64,000 nt of DNA from an uncultured Roseovarius sp. GTDB taxonomy: Bacteria > Pseudomonadota > Alphaproteobacteria > Rhodobacterales > Rhodobacteraceae. Positions 45,170 through 53,986 of the stretch are shown here, one piece after another; the stretch's first letter is position 1; the number at the start of each line of letters is the position of its first letter. Where the stretch lies: NCBI GenBank assembly GCA_947499555.1, contig CANMOU010000002.1:321001-385000 (forward strand), given 5' to 3'. The notes under the pieces are model-generated. The model was not told the origin of the DNA, did no database searches, and saw only the letters and a program-made list of their open reading frames with translations. The translations under genes were made by a program, and so were the position numbers.

Positions 45170-45867
45170 GTACTGCGCAACCTGCGGGCTGGCAGGCGAT
45201 TCAGGCAGAGGTTTTGCGCCGCGTGCATGCGCGGGAATGGCCGCCGGGCCATGTCATTCCGGGCGAGATTGATCTGGCCGTCGAGTTCGGATGCGCCCGG
45301 GCGACGGTAAACCGCGCGCTCCAGGCGCTGGCAGATGAAGGTATCCTCGAACGACGCCGCAAAGCCGGAACGCGGGTCGCAAAATTTCCGGTGGGGCGCG
45401 CCGTTCTGGATATTCCAGTTATTCGTCAGGATATTAAAGAGCGCGGGCTTGCCTATGACTACCGGCTCTCGCATCGATCTGTGGCCGAACCAGACGTGGA
45501 TTTGGCTGCGAGATTGCGAACAACGAAGCCTGCCCTGCATATCCGGGCGGTTCATCTTGCAGATGGTATTCCGTTTGTTCTTGAGGATCGGTGGATCAAT
45601 CTGCAAACCGTGCCGCAAGCCAAGACCCAGTCTTTTGAGGACTTGAGCGCCAATGAATGGCTTTTGCATACAGTGCCTTACACGAAAATCGATGTAAGCC
45701 TAAGCGCCGAGGCTGCGTCAGCCGAGGATGCGCCTTTGCTTGGCCTCGCTCCGGGCAAACCGGTCTTCACGATCGAGCGGACCACCTGGGATCACGTCGC
45801 CTCGGTCACTTTCGTCACGCTGACATACGCGCCCGGGTTTGCATTACGTACCCAGATTGGTGGGTAG
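45166..45867 (+). CDS. hutC: histidine utilisation repressor HutC, GntR family
   Basis: 233 residues. The winged HTH is in the first 70 residues (GEIDLAVEFGCARATVNRALQALADEGILERRRKAGTRV region). A UTRA effector domain follows, ending LLGLAPGKPVFTIERTTWDHVASVTFVTLTYAPG. HutC repressors are released by urocanate. Coupled to hutF; likely to bind the inverted repeat at 43771-43788. Confidence 0.92.
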   Translation: MSTAQPAGWQAIQAEVLRRVHAREWPPGHVIPGEIDLAVEFGCARATVNRALQALADEGILERRRKAGTRVAKFPVGRAVLDIPVIRQDIKERGLAYDYRLSHRSVAEPDVDLAARLRTTKPALHIRAVHLADGIPFVLEDRWINLQTVPQAKTQSFEDLSANEWLLHTVPYTKIDVSLSAEAASAEDAPLLGLAPGKPVFTIERTTWDHVASVTFVTLTYAPGFALRTQIGG

Positions 45868-45870
45868 CGC

Positions 45871-47187
45871 TCAGGCCTCGTGCCTGTTGGCAAACAGCTC
45901 CCATTGAAACCGCGCGCGCACACCGAAATCCAGAAACGGGCGTGGCGGCAATGGATCAGGCTCGCCCAGAGATTCCATGTCCGCGATCATCGGATTGTCG
46001 CGGCCCGTCGCCAGATCCGCCGCCAGGATGCCGCCAAACGTGCCTTTTGTGACGCCAACCGCGTTCTGGCAGACCGCAGACCAGATGTTCGGCCCAATAC
46101 GCCCAAAAGCCGGTGCACCGTTGCGCGACAGGCAGACAAAACCAGACCAGGTGTGTTCCATCTCAACATCCGCCAGGCCGGGAAACCTTTGATCGAAAAG
46201 CTGCTTGTGGGTTCGTTTCACCTGATCATGTTCCCCTGGCTTGAGCCGCTGTCTAGGACGATAACTAAGCCCGTGGCGGATCAGGATCCTGTGATCATTG
46301 GTGTAGCGCATGGTGATGCCTGCAAAGGCGTTCACGGGCGTCAGGCCCCAAGGATCGTTCACGCCATAGATCGCGCGCTCCTGCTCATTCAGCGGACGCG
46401 TCAGACTGGCATGAGCGACAAGGTGCAGAAACTTCTGGCGGTGAAAGCCGAATTGCTCGGAAAAGCCGTTGGCGGCCATGATCAACTTCGGCGCGCGCAC
46501 GGAGCCTTCGGTGGTTTTGAACTCAACACCGTTCTGAAACTCTGCCTCTATCACTGGCGCGTTTTCATAAAGCGATACGTTTTCTGGAAGCGTGTCGGCC
46601 AGCCCTCTGGTCAGGGCCGCAGGGTTCATCAGAATGCAGCCGGGCGTGTAGACAGCCGCCATGAAATGCGGCGAGCCAAGCCGCGCCCTTAACGCATCGC
46701 CTTCGATCCACTCATAAGGTTCGCCCAGCGCGTCAAGCTCTGCCTTAAAGGGCTCGAGCACATCGCGGGTGCCGCGAGGGCTGACCGCCGTGTGATATTT
46801 CCCGGCACGTGACCAATCGCAATCGATCTTATGTGTGGTGACAACATCTTCCAGGTGGTCGATTGCCATGCGCGCCAGACGCATGAACCGGTGGCTGCCT
46901 TCCAATTCGTCCAGCGAGGACCCAACGTTGTGCGGCAGATCGATAGCAAAGCCCGAGTTTCGGCCCGAGGCGTTTTCACCTGCCTCACCCGCCTCGACCA
47001 GAACGATCTTTTCGTCAGGGCAGTTTTCCGCCAGACGACGCGCTGCGGCAAGGCCGGCGTAACCCGCACCAAGCACGAGCCAATCGGCCTTGATATCGCC
47101 CGTCAGTTTGGAGCGCGGCGTGCGTGGTGGCAGGATCGCGCTCCAGCCATTGGTCTTGTCATCCTTGGGCAGGCGGTTGATCTTCAT
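45871..47187 (-). CDS. FAD-dependent amine oxidoreductase (DAO family, PuuB/OrdL-like)
   Basis: 438 residues. It has an N-terminal extension, then DWLVLGAGYAGLAAARRLAE (FAD GxGxxG near residue 40) and EAGENASGRNSGFAIDLPHN, similar to gamma-glutamylputrescine oxidases. C-terminal HTWSGFVCLSRNGAPAFGRIG and QNAVGVTKGTFGGILAADL complete the FAD fold. It probably oxidises a secondary or methylated amine. It overlaps the cupin stop by four bases and, with it, diverges from the TetR-MttB pair. Confidence 0.85.
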   Translation of the reverse strand: MKINRLPKDDKTNGWSAILPPRTPRSKLTGDIKADWLVLGAGYAGLAAARRLAENCPDEKIVLVEAGEAGENASGRNSGFAIDLPHNVGSSLDELEGSHRFMRLARMAIDHLEDVVTTHKIDCDWSRAGKYHTAVSPRGTRDVLEPFKAELDALGEPYEWIEGDALRARLGSPHFMAAVYTPGCILMNPAALTRGLADTLPENVSLYENAPVIEAEFQNGVEFKTTEGSVRAPKLIMAANGFSEQFGFHRQKFLHLVAHASLTRPLNEQERAIYGVNDPWGLTPVNAFAGITMRYTNDHRILIRHGLSYRPRQRLKPGEHDQVKRTHKQLFDQRFPGLADVEMEHTWSGFVCLSRNGAPAFGRIGPNIWSAVCQNAVGVTKGTFGGILAADLATGRDNPMIADMESLGEPDPLPPRPFLDFGVRARFQWELFANRHEA

Positions 47188-47543
47188 TGGCTTGTCTCTT
47201 TCGCCCAGTTTGCCGGTTCAATCGCATAGAAGACGAGCGCTTTGTCAGCGAGGTATGTCAGTTCTGTGCCAGCACAGAGCCAGATGCAATCAAGCGGACC
47301 CGCGGTAAGATCCCCTTGAGCCGTCCGCACCGTTATGCTGCCTTCCAGAACCAATAGCACCTCGTCATACTGCACGGTCCATGGGATCTCGGCTTTGGTG
47401 AAGCGCCCGAACCCGGTGCCGAGGCGCGTGGCCAAAGTGGTACCGGACACTTCGGTGACCTGCGCCATGTCGCCATATTCGAACCGTGGCGCGAATTCCT
47501 GGTTCGCAAAGGGCATGACCCGTGGCGGCGCTTTTTCCGGCAT
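47184..47543 (-). CDS. EutQ-like cupin protein
   Basis: 119 residues, a single cupin barrel: YDEVLLVLEGSITVRTAQGDLTAGPLDCIWLCAGTELTYLADKALVFYAIEP. It lacks a clear GX5HXH histidine cluster, so metal binding is doubtful. AAAGGATG precedes the ATG at 47543. It is the first gene of the minus-strand pair with the FAD oxidoreductase; the start lies about 27 bases from a large inverted repeat. Confidence 0.75.
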   Translation of the reverse strand: MPEKAPPRVMPFANQEFAPRFEYGDMAQVTEVSGTTLATRLGTGFGRFTKAEIPWTVQYDEVLLVLEGSITVRTAQGDLTAGPLDCIWLCAGTELTYLADKALVFYAIEPANWAKETSQ

Positions 47544-47569
47544 TTGTTCATCCTTTCGATTGACGCAAA

Positions 47570-47607
47570 CCATACAGGGCTGTATCTATCCGTGCAACCC
47601 TGTATGG
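47570..47607. promoter_or_regulatory. operator between the cupin and TetR genes
   Basis: CCATACAGGG (47570-47579) and its exact reverse complement CCCTGTATGG (47598-47607), 18 bp apart. Inside the left arm, ATACAG-GG-CTGTAT (47572-47585) is a second palindrome. Three related half-sites thus cover the divergent promoters and touch the TetR start codon. Confidence 0.72.
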
Positions 47608-48257
47608 AAACCCTGATGCTTGCCACCTCCAAACCTGATAGAAACCACCGTTTGACCCGCGAAGATTGGACCGACGCGGCGCTTTCGATGCTGGTCGAAA
47701 ACGGGATAGATGCGGTGCAGATCACCGTTCTGGCCCGGCATCTGCAGGTCACGCGTGGCAGTTTCTACTGGCACTTCGAAAGCCGCGACGCGCTTTTGAC
47801 CGCGCTGATTGATCGCTGGCGAGACCGCAATACCAACGTCATGGTCGAGGCCGTGGCAGATGCGGCCACTCTGGATGACGGGATCCTGGCGCTTTTTGCT
47901 GTTTGGACCGATCACCGCCGATTTGACCCCGATCTGGACCAGGCCGTCCGAGACTGGGCGCGCTATGACGACAGCCTGCGTGATAGGGTCAAAGCCGAAG
48001 ACGCCGCACGGGTTCAGGCGATTGCGCGCTTCTTTGAACGGTTTGGATATGAGCAGCCCGAGGCTTTTATCCGGGCACGTGTGATTTGTTTCACGCAAAT
48101 CACCTACTACGCGCTTGGCGTGGCCGAGGACGAAAGCTTCAAGCAACGCATGGGCTATCTCGATGCCTATTTCCGTTGCTTTACCGGGCGGGACATCACG
48201 CCCGGCACCGCAGAGGCCTATCGCGACTTACTGGCACGGGGAGCGGCAAGATCATGA
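47604..48257 (+). CDS. TetR-family transcriptional regulator
   Basis: 217 residues. The HTH spans about residues 15-60: REDWTDAALSMLVENGIDAVQITVLARHLQVTRGSFYWHFESRDALL. The C-terminal half is an effector domain (YYALGVAEDESFKQRMGYLDAYF). The start may be ATG 47604, which overlaps the operator, or ATG 47616; neither has a ribosome site, so a leaderless transcript is possible. Its stop overlaps the MttB-family start. Probably controls both divergent units. Confidence 0.85.
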   Translation: METLMLATSKPDRNHRLTREDWTDAALSMLVENGIDAVQITVLARHLQVTRGSFYWHFESRDALLTALIDRWRDRNTNVMVEAVADAATLDDGILALFAVWTDHRRFDPDLDQAVRDWARYDDSLRDRVKAEDAARVQAIARFFERFGYEQPEAFIRARVICFTQITYYALGVAEDESFKQRMGYLDAYFRCFTGRDITPGTAEAYRDLLARGAARS

Positions 48258-49795
48258 ACACGCAACGATCCGGCGGGCGGCGCGCCCGCGCTGCGAAACG
48301 GGCCAGTGCAGCACAGAAGACCTTTGATGCGGCATGGCGGCAATGGAAGAACCCCTATGCGCCCATCGAACAGTTCAGCGCGGATGAGATCGAGGCCATT
48401 CACGACGCTTCTTTGAAGGTACTCCGGGACACCGGCATCAAGGTTCTCAACGACGAGGCACGTGCCTTCTATGTTCAGGGCGGTATGCGGGAAGGGGAAG
48501 ATCAGGTCATCTATTTTGATCCCGATGCGTTGATGGATTTGATGTCCAAGGCCCCGGCAGAGATCACACTGCACAGCCACAACCCAGCGCATAATGTCAC
48601 CATCGGCGGACGCCATGTTGGCATAACAACATCTGCCGGTTCGCCCAACTGTTCGGACCTGCAGGGCGGGCGCAGACCAGGCACGCTGGCTGATTACGAC
48701 AATTTCTGCAAAGTGGCCCAAGCTTTTGACGTGATCCATTTCATCGGGCCGGTGGTTGAACCGCAGGAAATGCCGATGGGCCTGCGGCACCTGCATATGA
48801 CGCGTTCAATCGCCGCGCTGACCGAGAAAATCCCGTTTGTCTATTTTCGCGGACGCGAGGCCATTGCCGACAGTTATGAGATCTTGCGCCTGGCACATGG
48901 TCTGAGCAAAGACGCGTTTATCAACACGCCGGTCAGCTACTCGGTGGCAAACTCCAACTCACCGCTGCAACTCGACGAGCTGATGTGCCGGGGGATCATT
49001 GATGCGGCCAATGGCGGGCAGATGATGATCCTGACGCCCTTTACCCTGGCGGGCGCAATGGCACCGGTGACCATTCCCGGCGCGTTGGTCATGCAGAATG
49101 CAGAAGCGCTGGCCGGGCTTTGTCTGTCACAGATCGTGCGGCCCGGTGCGCCGGTTTGTTATGGCAGCTTTACCAGCAATGTGGATATGCGCACCGGCGC
49201 ACCTGCCTTTGGCACGCCGGAATATGTCAAAGCCGCCTTTGCCTCTGGTCAGCTGGCGCGGCGGTACAATCTGCCGCTTCGGTCCTCCGCACCAACCGCG
49301 TCGAATGCACCGGATGCACAGGCCGTCTATGAAAGCCAGATGTCACTCTGGGGCGCGCTCATGGGTGGCGCGAACCTGATCCTGCATGGGGCAGGATGGC
49401 TGGAAGGCGGGCTGACCATCTCGGCCGAGAAATTTATCATCGACGTTGAAGTGCTCCAGATGTTTGCCGAATTGTTCAAGCCACTCGAGGTGAATGACGC
49501 AACTCTGGCTCTGGAGGCCATCACCGATGTCGGCCATGGCGGGCATTTCTTTGGCACGCAACACACGCTCGACCGGTTCGAAACCGCCTTCTACTCTCCG
49601 CTTTTATCGGATTGGTCAAACTTCGAGAATTACCGCGACCGGGGTTCAGTGGACGCAACCCAACGCGCCAACAAGATCTTCTTTGAAAAAGTCGAGACCC
49701 ACAGCCCTCCACCACTTGATCCGGCACGGCTTGAAGCGATTGACGCTTTTATCGCGAAACGCACCGAAGAAGGCGGCGCAAATATCGAGAGGTAG
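48254..49795 (+). CDS. MttB-family methyltransferase, non-pyrrolysine (second copy)
   Basis: 513 residues, homologous to the protein at 10088-11617: shared landmarks are the QLARRYNLPLRSS/QLARRLGVPLHTV region, GANLILHGAGWLEGGLT/GANLINHATGWLEGGLV, and a late GHGGHFFGTQHT/GPGQHFLGSEHT. No in-frame stop or amber codon, so not a pyrrolysine enzyme. The two copies are well diverged and probably act on different methylated amines. It overlaps the TetR stop (ATGA). No corrinoid protein is encoded nearby. Confidence 0.85.
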   Translation: MNTQRSGGRRARAAKRASAAQKTFDAAWRQWKNPYAPIEQFSADEIEAIHDASLKVLRDTGIKVLNDEARAFYVQGGMREGEDQVIYFDPDALMDLMSKAPAEITLHSHNPAHNVTIGGRHVGITTSAGSPNCSDLQGGRRPGTLADYDNFCKVAQAFDVIHFIGPVVEPQEMPMGLRHLHMTRSIAALTEKIPFVYFRGREAIADSYEILRLAHGLSKDAFINTPVSYSVANSNSPLQLDELMCRGIIDAANGGQMMILTPFTLAGAMAPVTIPGALVMQNAEALAGLCLSQIVRPGAPVCYGSFTSNVDMRTGAPAFGTPEYVKAAFASGQLARRYNLPLRSSAPTASNAPDAQAVYESQMSLWGALMGGANLILHGAGWLEGGLTISAEKFIIDVEVLQMFAELFKPLEVNDATLALEAITDVGHGGHFFGTQHTLDRFETAFYSPLLSDWSNFENYRDRGSVDATQRANKIFFEKVETHSPPPLDPARLEAIDAFIAKRTEEGGANIER

Positions 49796-49833
49796 CGGAC
49801 GCCCGATCCTTTGCGGCCCGACGTCCTCCTTAC

Positions 49834-51339
49834 TTAAGCTTTGTTCTGGCTGACGTCGTGGTGATGCAACGGAGCTTCTTCTGTCTGGCAATGTTTGCCG
49901 CCGGTGATCTCAACCAACATCGGGGCCAAATCCGGATACTTGAACTCAAACCCATGGCCGAGCAGGCGTGACGGGATCACGCGCTGACCCGCCAGCAGGG
50001 TTTCACGCCCCATCGCCCCCAACAGGTTTGCCAAGACCCAATGTGGCGCGCGCAGGAAAACCGGTCGTCTTAAGGCGCGTGCGAGAGCATGGGTAAAATC
50101 AATATTGCGCGCTGGATTTGGGGCGGTGGCATTGACGGCTCCGTTCACATCCTCATGAGCGATGGCAAAGGCCATGACACGGACAAGGTCATCGCGTTCG
50201 ATCCATGACATCCATTGTCGCCCATCGCCCATGACCGCGCCGCCGCCGAATTCGAACGGGGTTAGCAGCCGCGCCAACACACCGCCATCCACACCAAGCA
50301 CCAGGCCGATGCGCAGCCGCACGACCCGTATGCCAAGCTCTTCGATCTTGGCTGCGGCGTCTTCCCATTCGCGGCATATGTCGTGCACGAAGGCGGGCGC
50401 AGATCCGGCATCCTCTGACAATTCCTCATCCCCGCGCAGCCCGTACCACCCGATGGCCGATCCGTTGACCAGACAGTTTGGCTTGCGCTCCAGCCGTTGG
50501 ATGAGCGCGTGGATGTCCCGGGTCATCTCAACGCGGGAAGAAAGGATGCGCGCCCGTTTCTTGCGAGTCCAAAGCCCGCTCGCGATGGGGTCTCCGGCCA
50601 GGTTGATGATCGCGTCGCAAGGGTCGGCATTATGAATCTGATCAAGGTTTGAGATCACGCGCACTGGGTTCGAAAGCATGTCAGCCTTCTTCGGATCGCG
50701 GGTCAGTACAGTTACGAAGTGGCCCGCCGCGACGAGCGCTTGCACCAGGCGCTGACCGATAAAGCCGGTACCCCCGGTGATCAGGATATGCTGGCGCGGC
50801 GGAAGGGCCACGACCAGCTTGGCCGGGTCACCACGATCCAGTCGGTCACTGCGACCTGCCGCCAGAAGATCACGCGCGCTGAAGACGCCGACACCCAACG
50901 CCGAGGCAGTTGCCATCACGCTCCACCATCCATAGTTGACCGACACCACGCCTGTGGGCATGGACGACCATTCGAGCAGGTAAGGTGCCGCCAGAGCCAG
51001 AATGGCACCGTAGTTCAGCGCCAGAAGAGTGTGGTTGATCCGCTCGCTGCCCGGAAGTTTGCGGGTCATGTCCTCTTCGACGAAGTCCCACAGGGTGATC
51101 ATGATCTCGACCACAAGGATCACACTGAGCGCTATGGCAAACGCACCATGCGGTTCAAGCCAGGCGAAACACAGGAAGATAACGGCGTAAAAGAAATTCC
51201 GAACGCCGTGCAGGCGCAGCTCGGTCTTTTGCGACGCGCGCCAGGCCAGACGTTCGCTGCCTTCATGGTGCACTAGCGTGTCAAACGCCCCCATGACAAC
51301 CTGAATTGAAATCAAAGTCCAAAGGATCGGATTGTCCAT
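49834..51339 (-). CDS. TIGR01777-family epimerase with N-terminal membrane domain
   Basis: 501 residues in two parts. Residues 1-160 contain about four membrane helices (LISIQVVMGAFDTLVHHE, FFYAVIFLCFAWLEP and others). From about 180 a short-chain dehydrogenase-like domain begins, ILITGGTGFIGQRLVQALVAAGHFVTVLTRDP, then INLAGDPIASGLWTRKKRARILSSR and GSAIGWYG, diagnostic of TIGR01777 (YfcH-like). The fusion is unusual. Its start overlaps the DUF4166 stop by one base, so both are one unit with the GbsR-type gene upstream. Confidence 0.85.
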   Translation of the reverse strand: MDNPILWTLISIQVVMGAFDTLVHHEGSERLAWRASQKTELRLHGVRNFFYAVIFLCFAWLEPHGAFAIALSVILVVEIMITLWDFVEEDMTRKLPGSERINHTLLALNYGAILALAAPYLLEWSSMPTGVVSVNYGWWSVMATASALGVGVFSARDLLAAGRSDRLDRGDPAKLVVALPPRQHILITGGTGFIGQRLVQALVAAGHFVTVLTRDPKKADMLSNPVRVISNLDQIHNADPCDAIINLAGDPIASGLWTRKKRARILSSRVEMTRDIHALIQRLERKPNCLVNGSAIGWYGLRGDEELSEDAGSAPAFVHDICREWEDAAAKIEELGIRVVRLRIGLVLGVDGGVLARLLTPFEFGGGAVMGDGRQWMSWIERDDLVRVMAFAIAHEDVNGAVNATAPNPARNIDFTHALARALRRPVFLRAPHWVLANLLGAMGRETLLAGQRVIPSRLLGHGFEFKYPDLAPMLVEITGGKHCQTEEAPLHHHDVSQNKA

Positions 51340-51983
51340 TATTGGTCCTCCATGTCATGAAATTCAGCATCCTGATGGATCAGCTCGCCCAACAGCAGGC
51401 TCGTGAGAGTGAGTGAAAACAGAAATCGGCCTGCGCCCAGATCCTTATGCGCAATGCGCAAGGCACCGGGACGCAACCAACGGGGAAGCCGCAGTTTGCG
51501 GGATCCGAGTTGCAGGAAGTAATGATCGCTTTCGAAGCAAAGGCAATCACCCTCGGCTCGCACGTTAAGCGCCATGCCGATGCCAGCGCCGATGTATTCC
51601 TCGATCCCGGTCGGCCCGGAGAAGCGTTTGGAGCTGTAGACAACCTGCGGAAAGCCAGACGCGCGCCCGTATTGGCGGATCCAGAACTGACCGCTGCCTG
51701 CCTGGTCTTCAGTCACTGACACCACGGCAGGCTGGCCGACGGACGACATGTCATAAGGCAATGGCCCGCCCACCAGTCGGGCGATATTGGCCAAAAGACG
51801 GCCTGCAAGATTCAGCCGCATCGCAACAACTTGACCCTGGTACAGAACACTTTCGCCACCAGACAGGCGTTTGCCAAACCGTGCTCTCACACGAGGTGGC
51901 AGAGCCTGCCAGTTTCGGGCACCGACCAGATCCCTGAAACGATGGTCGGGATGAATGTTGGGATGTGGCTTAACCTGTTGCAT
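51339..51983 (-). CDS. DUF4166-family protein
   Basis: 214 residues. It matches the layout of DUF4166 proteins, which often follow or fuse to sugar-nucleotide or saccharopine-type dehydrogenases: WQALPPRVRARFGKRLSGGESVLYQGQVVAMRLN near the start and RKLRLPRWLRPGALRIAHKDLGAGRFLFSLTL near the end. No enzyme motif is apparent. First gene of the pair with the TIGR01777 epimerase; a 20-bp operator-like sequence lies 28-47 bases upstream of its ATG. Confidence 0.75.
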   Translation of the reverse strand: MQQVKPHPNIHPDHRFRDLVGARNWQALPPRVRARFGKRLSGGESVLYQGQVVAMRLNLAGRLLANIARLVGGPLPYDMSSVGQPAVVSVTEDQAGSGQFWIRQYGRASGFPQVVYSSKRFSGPTGIEEYIGAGIGMALNVRAEGDCLCFESDHYFLQLGSRKLRLPRWLRPGALRIAHKDLGAGRFLFSLTLTSLLLGELIHQDAEFHDMEDQ

Positions 51984-52010
51984 TTTGCACCTTGTACTGA
52001 TCTATCGGTT

Positions 52011-52030
52011 ATTTCTGTATAAAGAGAAAT
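52011..52030. promoter_or_regulatory. operator B upstream of the DUF4166-epimerase pair
   Basis: ATTTCTGTATAAAGAGAAAT, an imperfect 20-bp palindrome matching operator A (52605-52624) at 15 of 20 positions, including both outer arms. A likely binding site of the adjacent GbsR-type regulator. Confidence 0.65.
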
Positions 52031-52045
52031 TAGATGGTAAATTTT

Positions 52046-52615
52046 TTAGGGTGTCTTTTCCGCCTTCTTACCGCCGATCTTGAGCAGCGTTAGCACCTTG
52101 TCCCCCATCTTCATGAGCATTGAGAGTTTTGATTTGGGAACGCCCAGCATCTGCTCTGACCAGCGGTCTGCAGTCACCAGAAAGTCGTGCATTTCCTGCA
52201 TGCGGCTGAGAGCCACGGGATGCAGACCCGGCTCATCCACCGCCTGTTTGACACAGATATCAATCGCACGCATCGCGGGATCAATTTCGCGTTCCTTGCG
52301 GCCTTTCGCGATGAGCATCGCCATTTCCCAGACATCCGCCTCGGCCACGAAATGTTCGCGGCGGTCTCCGGCCACGGGCACCCGGCGGATCAAGCGCCAG
52401 CCAACAAGCTCTTTTAGCGAATTGGACACATTGGACCGGGCGATGCCAAGTTCTTCTGAGATTTGTTCGGCATTCATCGGCGCTTCGCTCAGGAAAAGCA
52501 GCGCATGGATTTGCGCGACAGAGCGGTTCACGCCCCATTGGCTTCCCATGTCACCCCAATAAAGGATGAACTTCGACTTGGCGGAAGAATCATTTATGTC
52601 GGCAATTTCTGTCAT
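52046..52615 (-). CDS. GbsR/MarR-type transcriptional regulator
   Basis: 189 residues. HTH region: QIHALLFLSEAPMNAEQISEELGIARSNVSNSLKELVGWRLIRRVPVAGDRREHFVAE, with the wing at its end, typical of GbsR-like MarR proteins that often sense choline, betaine or small ligands. The ATG at 52615 is the only ATG near the start and lies inside a perfect 20-bp palindrome, pointing to tight autorepression. It precedes the DUF4166/epimerase pair in the same direction. Confidence 0.86.
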   Translation of the reverse strand: MTEIADINDSSAKSKFILYWGDMGSQWGVNRSVAQIHALLFLSEAPMNAEQISEELGIARSNVSNSLKELVGWRLIRRVPVAGDRREHFVAEADVWEMAMLIAKGRKEREIDPAMRAIDICVKQAVDEPGLHPVALSRMQEMHDFLVTADRWSEQMLGVPKSKLSMLMKMGDKVLTLLKIGGKKAEKTP

Positions 52616-52624
52616 GACAGAAAT
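52605..52624. promoter_or_regulatory. operator A over the GbsR-type start codon
   Basis: ATTTCTGTCATGACAGAAAT, a perfect 20-bp palindrome that contains the start codon (minus strand ATG at 52615-52613). Binding would block translation start or transcription of the regulator itself. Confidence 0.8.
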
Positions 52625-52704
52625 ATCAGTCAAGTCGAACCAAAAGTCAAGAGCCGCTCTTCTCCCCCTCAGGAAACGACGGATGTCTGGAAAGCTGAAA
52701 AGCG

Positions 52705-52723
52705 TCCCGGGCTTGACCCGGGA
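52705..52723. repeat. REP-like CCCGGG palindrome
   Basis: TCCCGGG-cttga-CCCGGGA, 7-bp perfect arms, ten bases after the ald stop (read on minus). This type of sequence (GTCCCGGGCTTGACCCGGGATC) is common between genes in alphaproteobacteria and may also help end transcription of ald. Confidence 0.7.
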
Positions 52724-52732
52724 TCGCCAGAA

Positions 52733-53851
52733 TTAGCTCTTCACCACCACCTGCGGCGAGACCACGTCAATGCCAAGAGCCTTGCCCACGGCATAGTAGG
52801 TCAGTTGTCCGGCATGAACGTTCAGTCCGTTCAGAAGATGCGCATCATCAGCACAGGCCTGTTTCCAGCCTTTGTCGGCAAGGGCCAGCATAAACGGCAT
52901 CGTCGCGTTGCCCAAAGCGATGGTCGAGGTGCGCGCCACCGCGCCCGGCATGTTGGCCACGCAGTAGTGCATGATACCATCCACGTCGTAGATTGGGTCG
53001 GCATGTGTGGTGGCTTTCGAAGTCTCGAAACAGCCGCCCTGGTCAATCGCCACGTCCACCAGCACAGAGCCGGGTTTCATATCGGCGAACTGCGCGCGGC
53101 GCACGAGTTTGGGGGCTTCGGCACCGGGGATAAGAACCGCGCCGATGACCATGTCGGCCTGACCCAGATGTTCGGCCAGCAGACCGGCAGAGGAATAACC
53201 CGTGCGGAACTGATTACCGAAGACGTCATCCAGATAGCGCAAGCGCGGCAGTGAGCGGTCCAGTACGGTGACGTCTGCCCCCATCCCGGCTGCTATTTTG
53301 GCCGCGTGCGTGCCAACCACACCACCGCCGATCACCAGCACGCGCGCCGGTCCTACACCAGGCACGCCGCCCATCAGAACACCACGACCGCCATTGGCCT
53401 TTTGCAAAGTCCACGCGCCGACCTGAGGCGCAAGGCGGCCCGCAACCTCGGACATCGGGGCCAGTAACGGCAAGCCACCGCGGTCATCCGTTACAGTCTC
53501 ATAGGCAATCGCAGTACATCCGCTGGCCAGAAGATCATGAGTCTGATCGGGATCAGGGGCGAGATGCAGGTAGGTGAAAAGAAGCTGACCCTCGCGCAGC
53601 ATCTTGCGCTCACCAGCCTGTGGCTCCTTCACTTTGACAACCATATCGGCGGTGGCAAAGATTTCCTCTGCCGTATCCACAATGGCGGCCCCTGCGGCCA
53701 CATAATCTGCGTCCTCAAAACCCGCGCCCTTGCCAGCGCCAGACTGAATGATGACGTCATGACCATGTGCCACGGCCTCTTGCGCCGCGTTTGGCGTCAT
53801 GCCGACGCGAAATTCCTGAGGTTTGATCTCTGTCGGGCAGCCGATCTTCAT
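52733..53851 (-). CDS. ald: alanine dehydrogenase
   Basis: 372 residues. NAD-dependent oxidation of alanine to pyruvate and ammonia. Seen: MKIGCPTEIKPQEFRVGMTPN, VKVKEPQ with the catalytic Lys, LFTYLHLAPD with the His, then VLVIGGGVVGTHAAKIAAGMGADVTVLDRS (NAD site) and a C-terminal NMPGAVARTSTIALGNATMPF. AAAAGGAGACACC lies before the ATG. Divergent from an Lrp-type gene that is probably its regulator. Confidence 0.96.
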   Translation of the reverse strand: MKIGCPTEIKPQEFRVGMTPNAAQEAVAHGHDVIIQSGAGKGAGFEDADYVAAGAAIVDTAEEIFATADMVVKVKEPQAGERKMLREGQLLFTYLHLAPDPDQTHDLLASGCTAIAYETVTDDRGGLPLLAPMSEVAGRLAPQVGAWTLQKANGGRGVLMGGVPGVGPARVLVIGGGVVGTHAAKIAAGMGADVTVLDRSLPRLRYLDDVFGNQFRTGYSSAGLLAEHLGQADMVIGAVLIPGAEAPKLVRRAQFADMKPGSVLVDVAIDQGGCFETSKATTHADPIYDVDGIMHYCVANMPGAVARTSTIALGNATMPFMLALADKGWKQACADDAHLLNGLNVHAGQLTYYAVGKALGIDVVSPQVVVKS

Positions 53852-53986
53852 TGCGGTGTCTCCTTTTCCACTTGTCTCATCTTGCGGGAAAATTGACGCA
53901 AAGGGATTGAAATCTGACGCGTATTAATGCAAATTATCGGAATTATCTTCGAAGTTTTCTCCATAAACTGAAAGGTTGTTGCTCAA

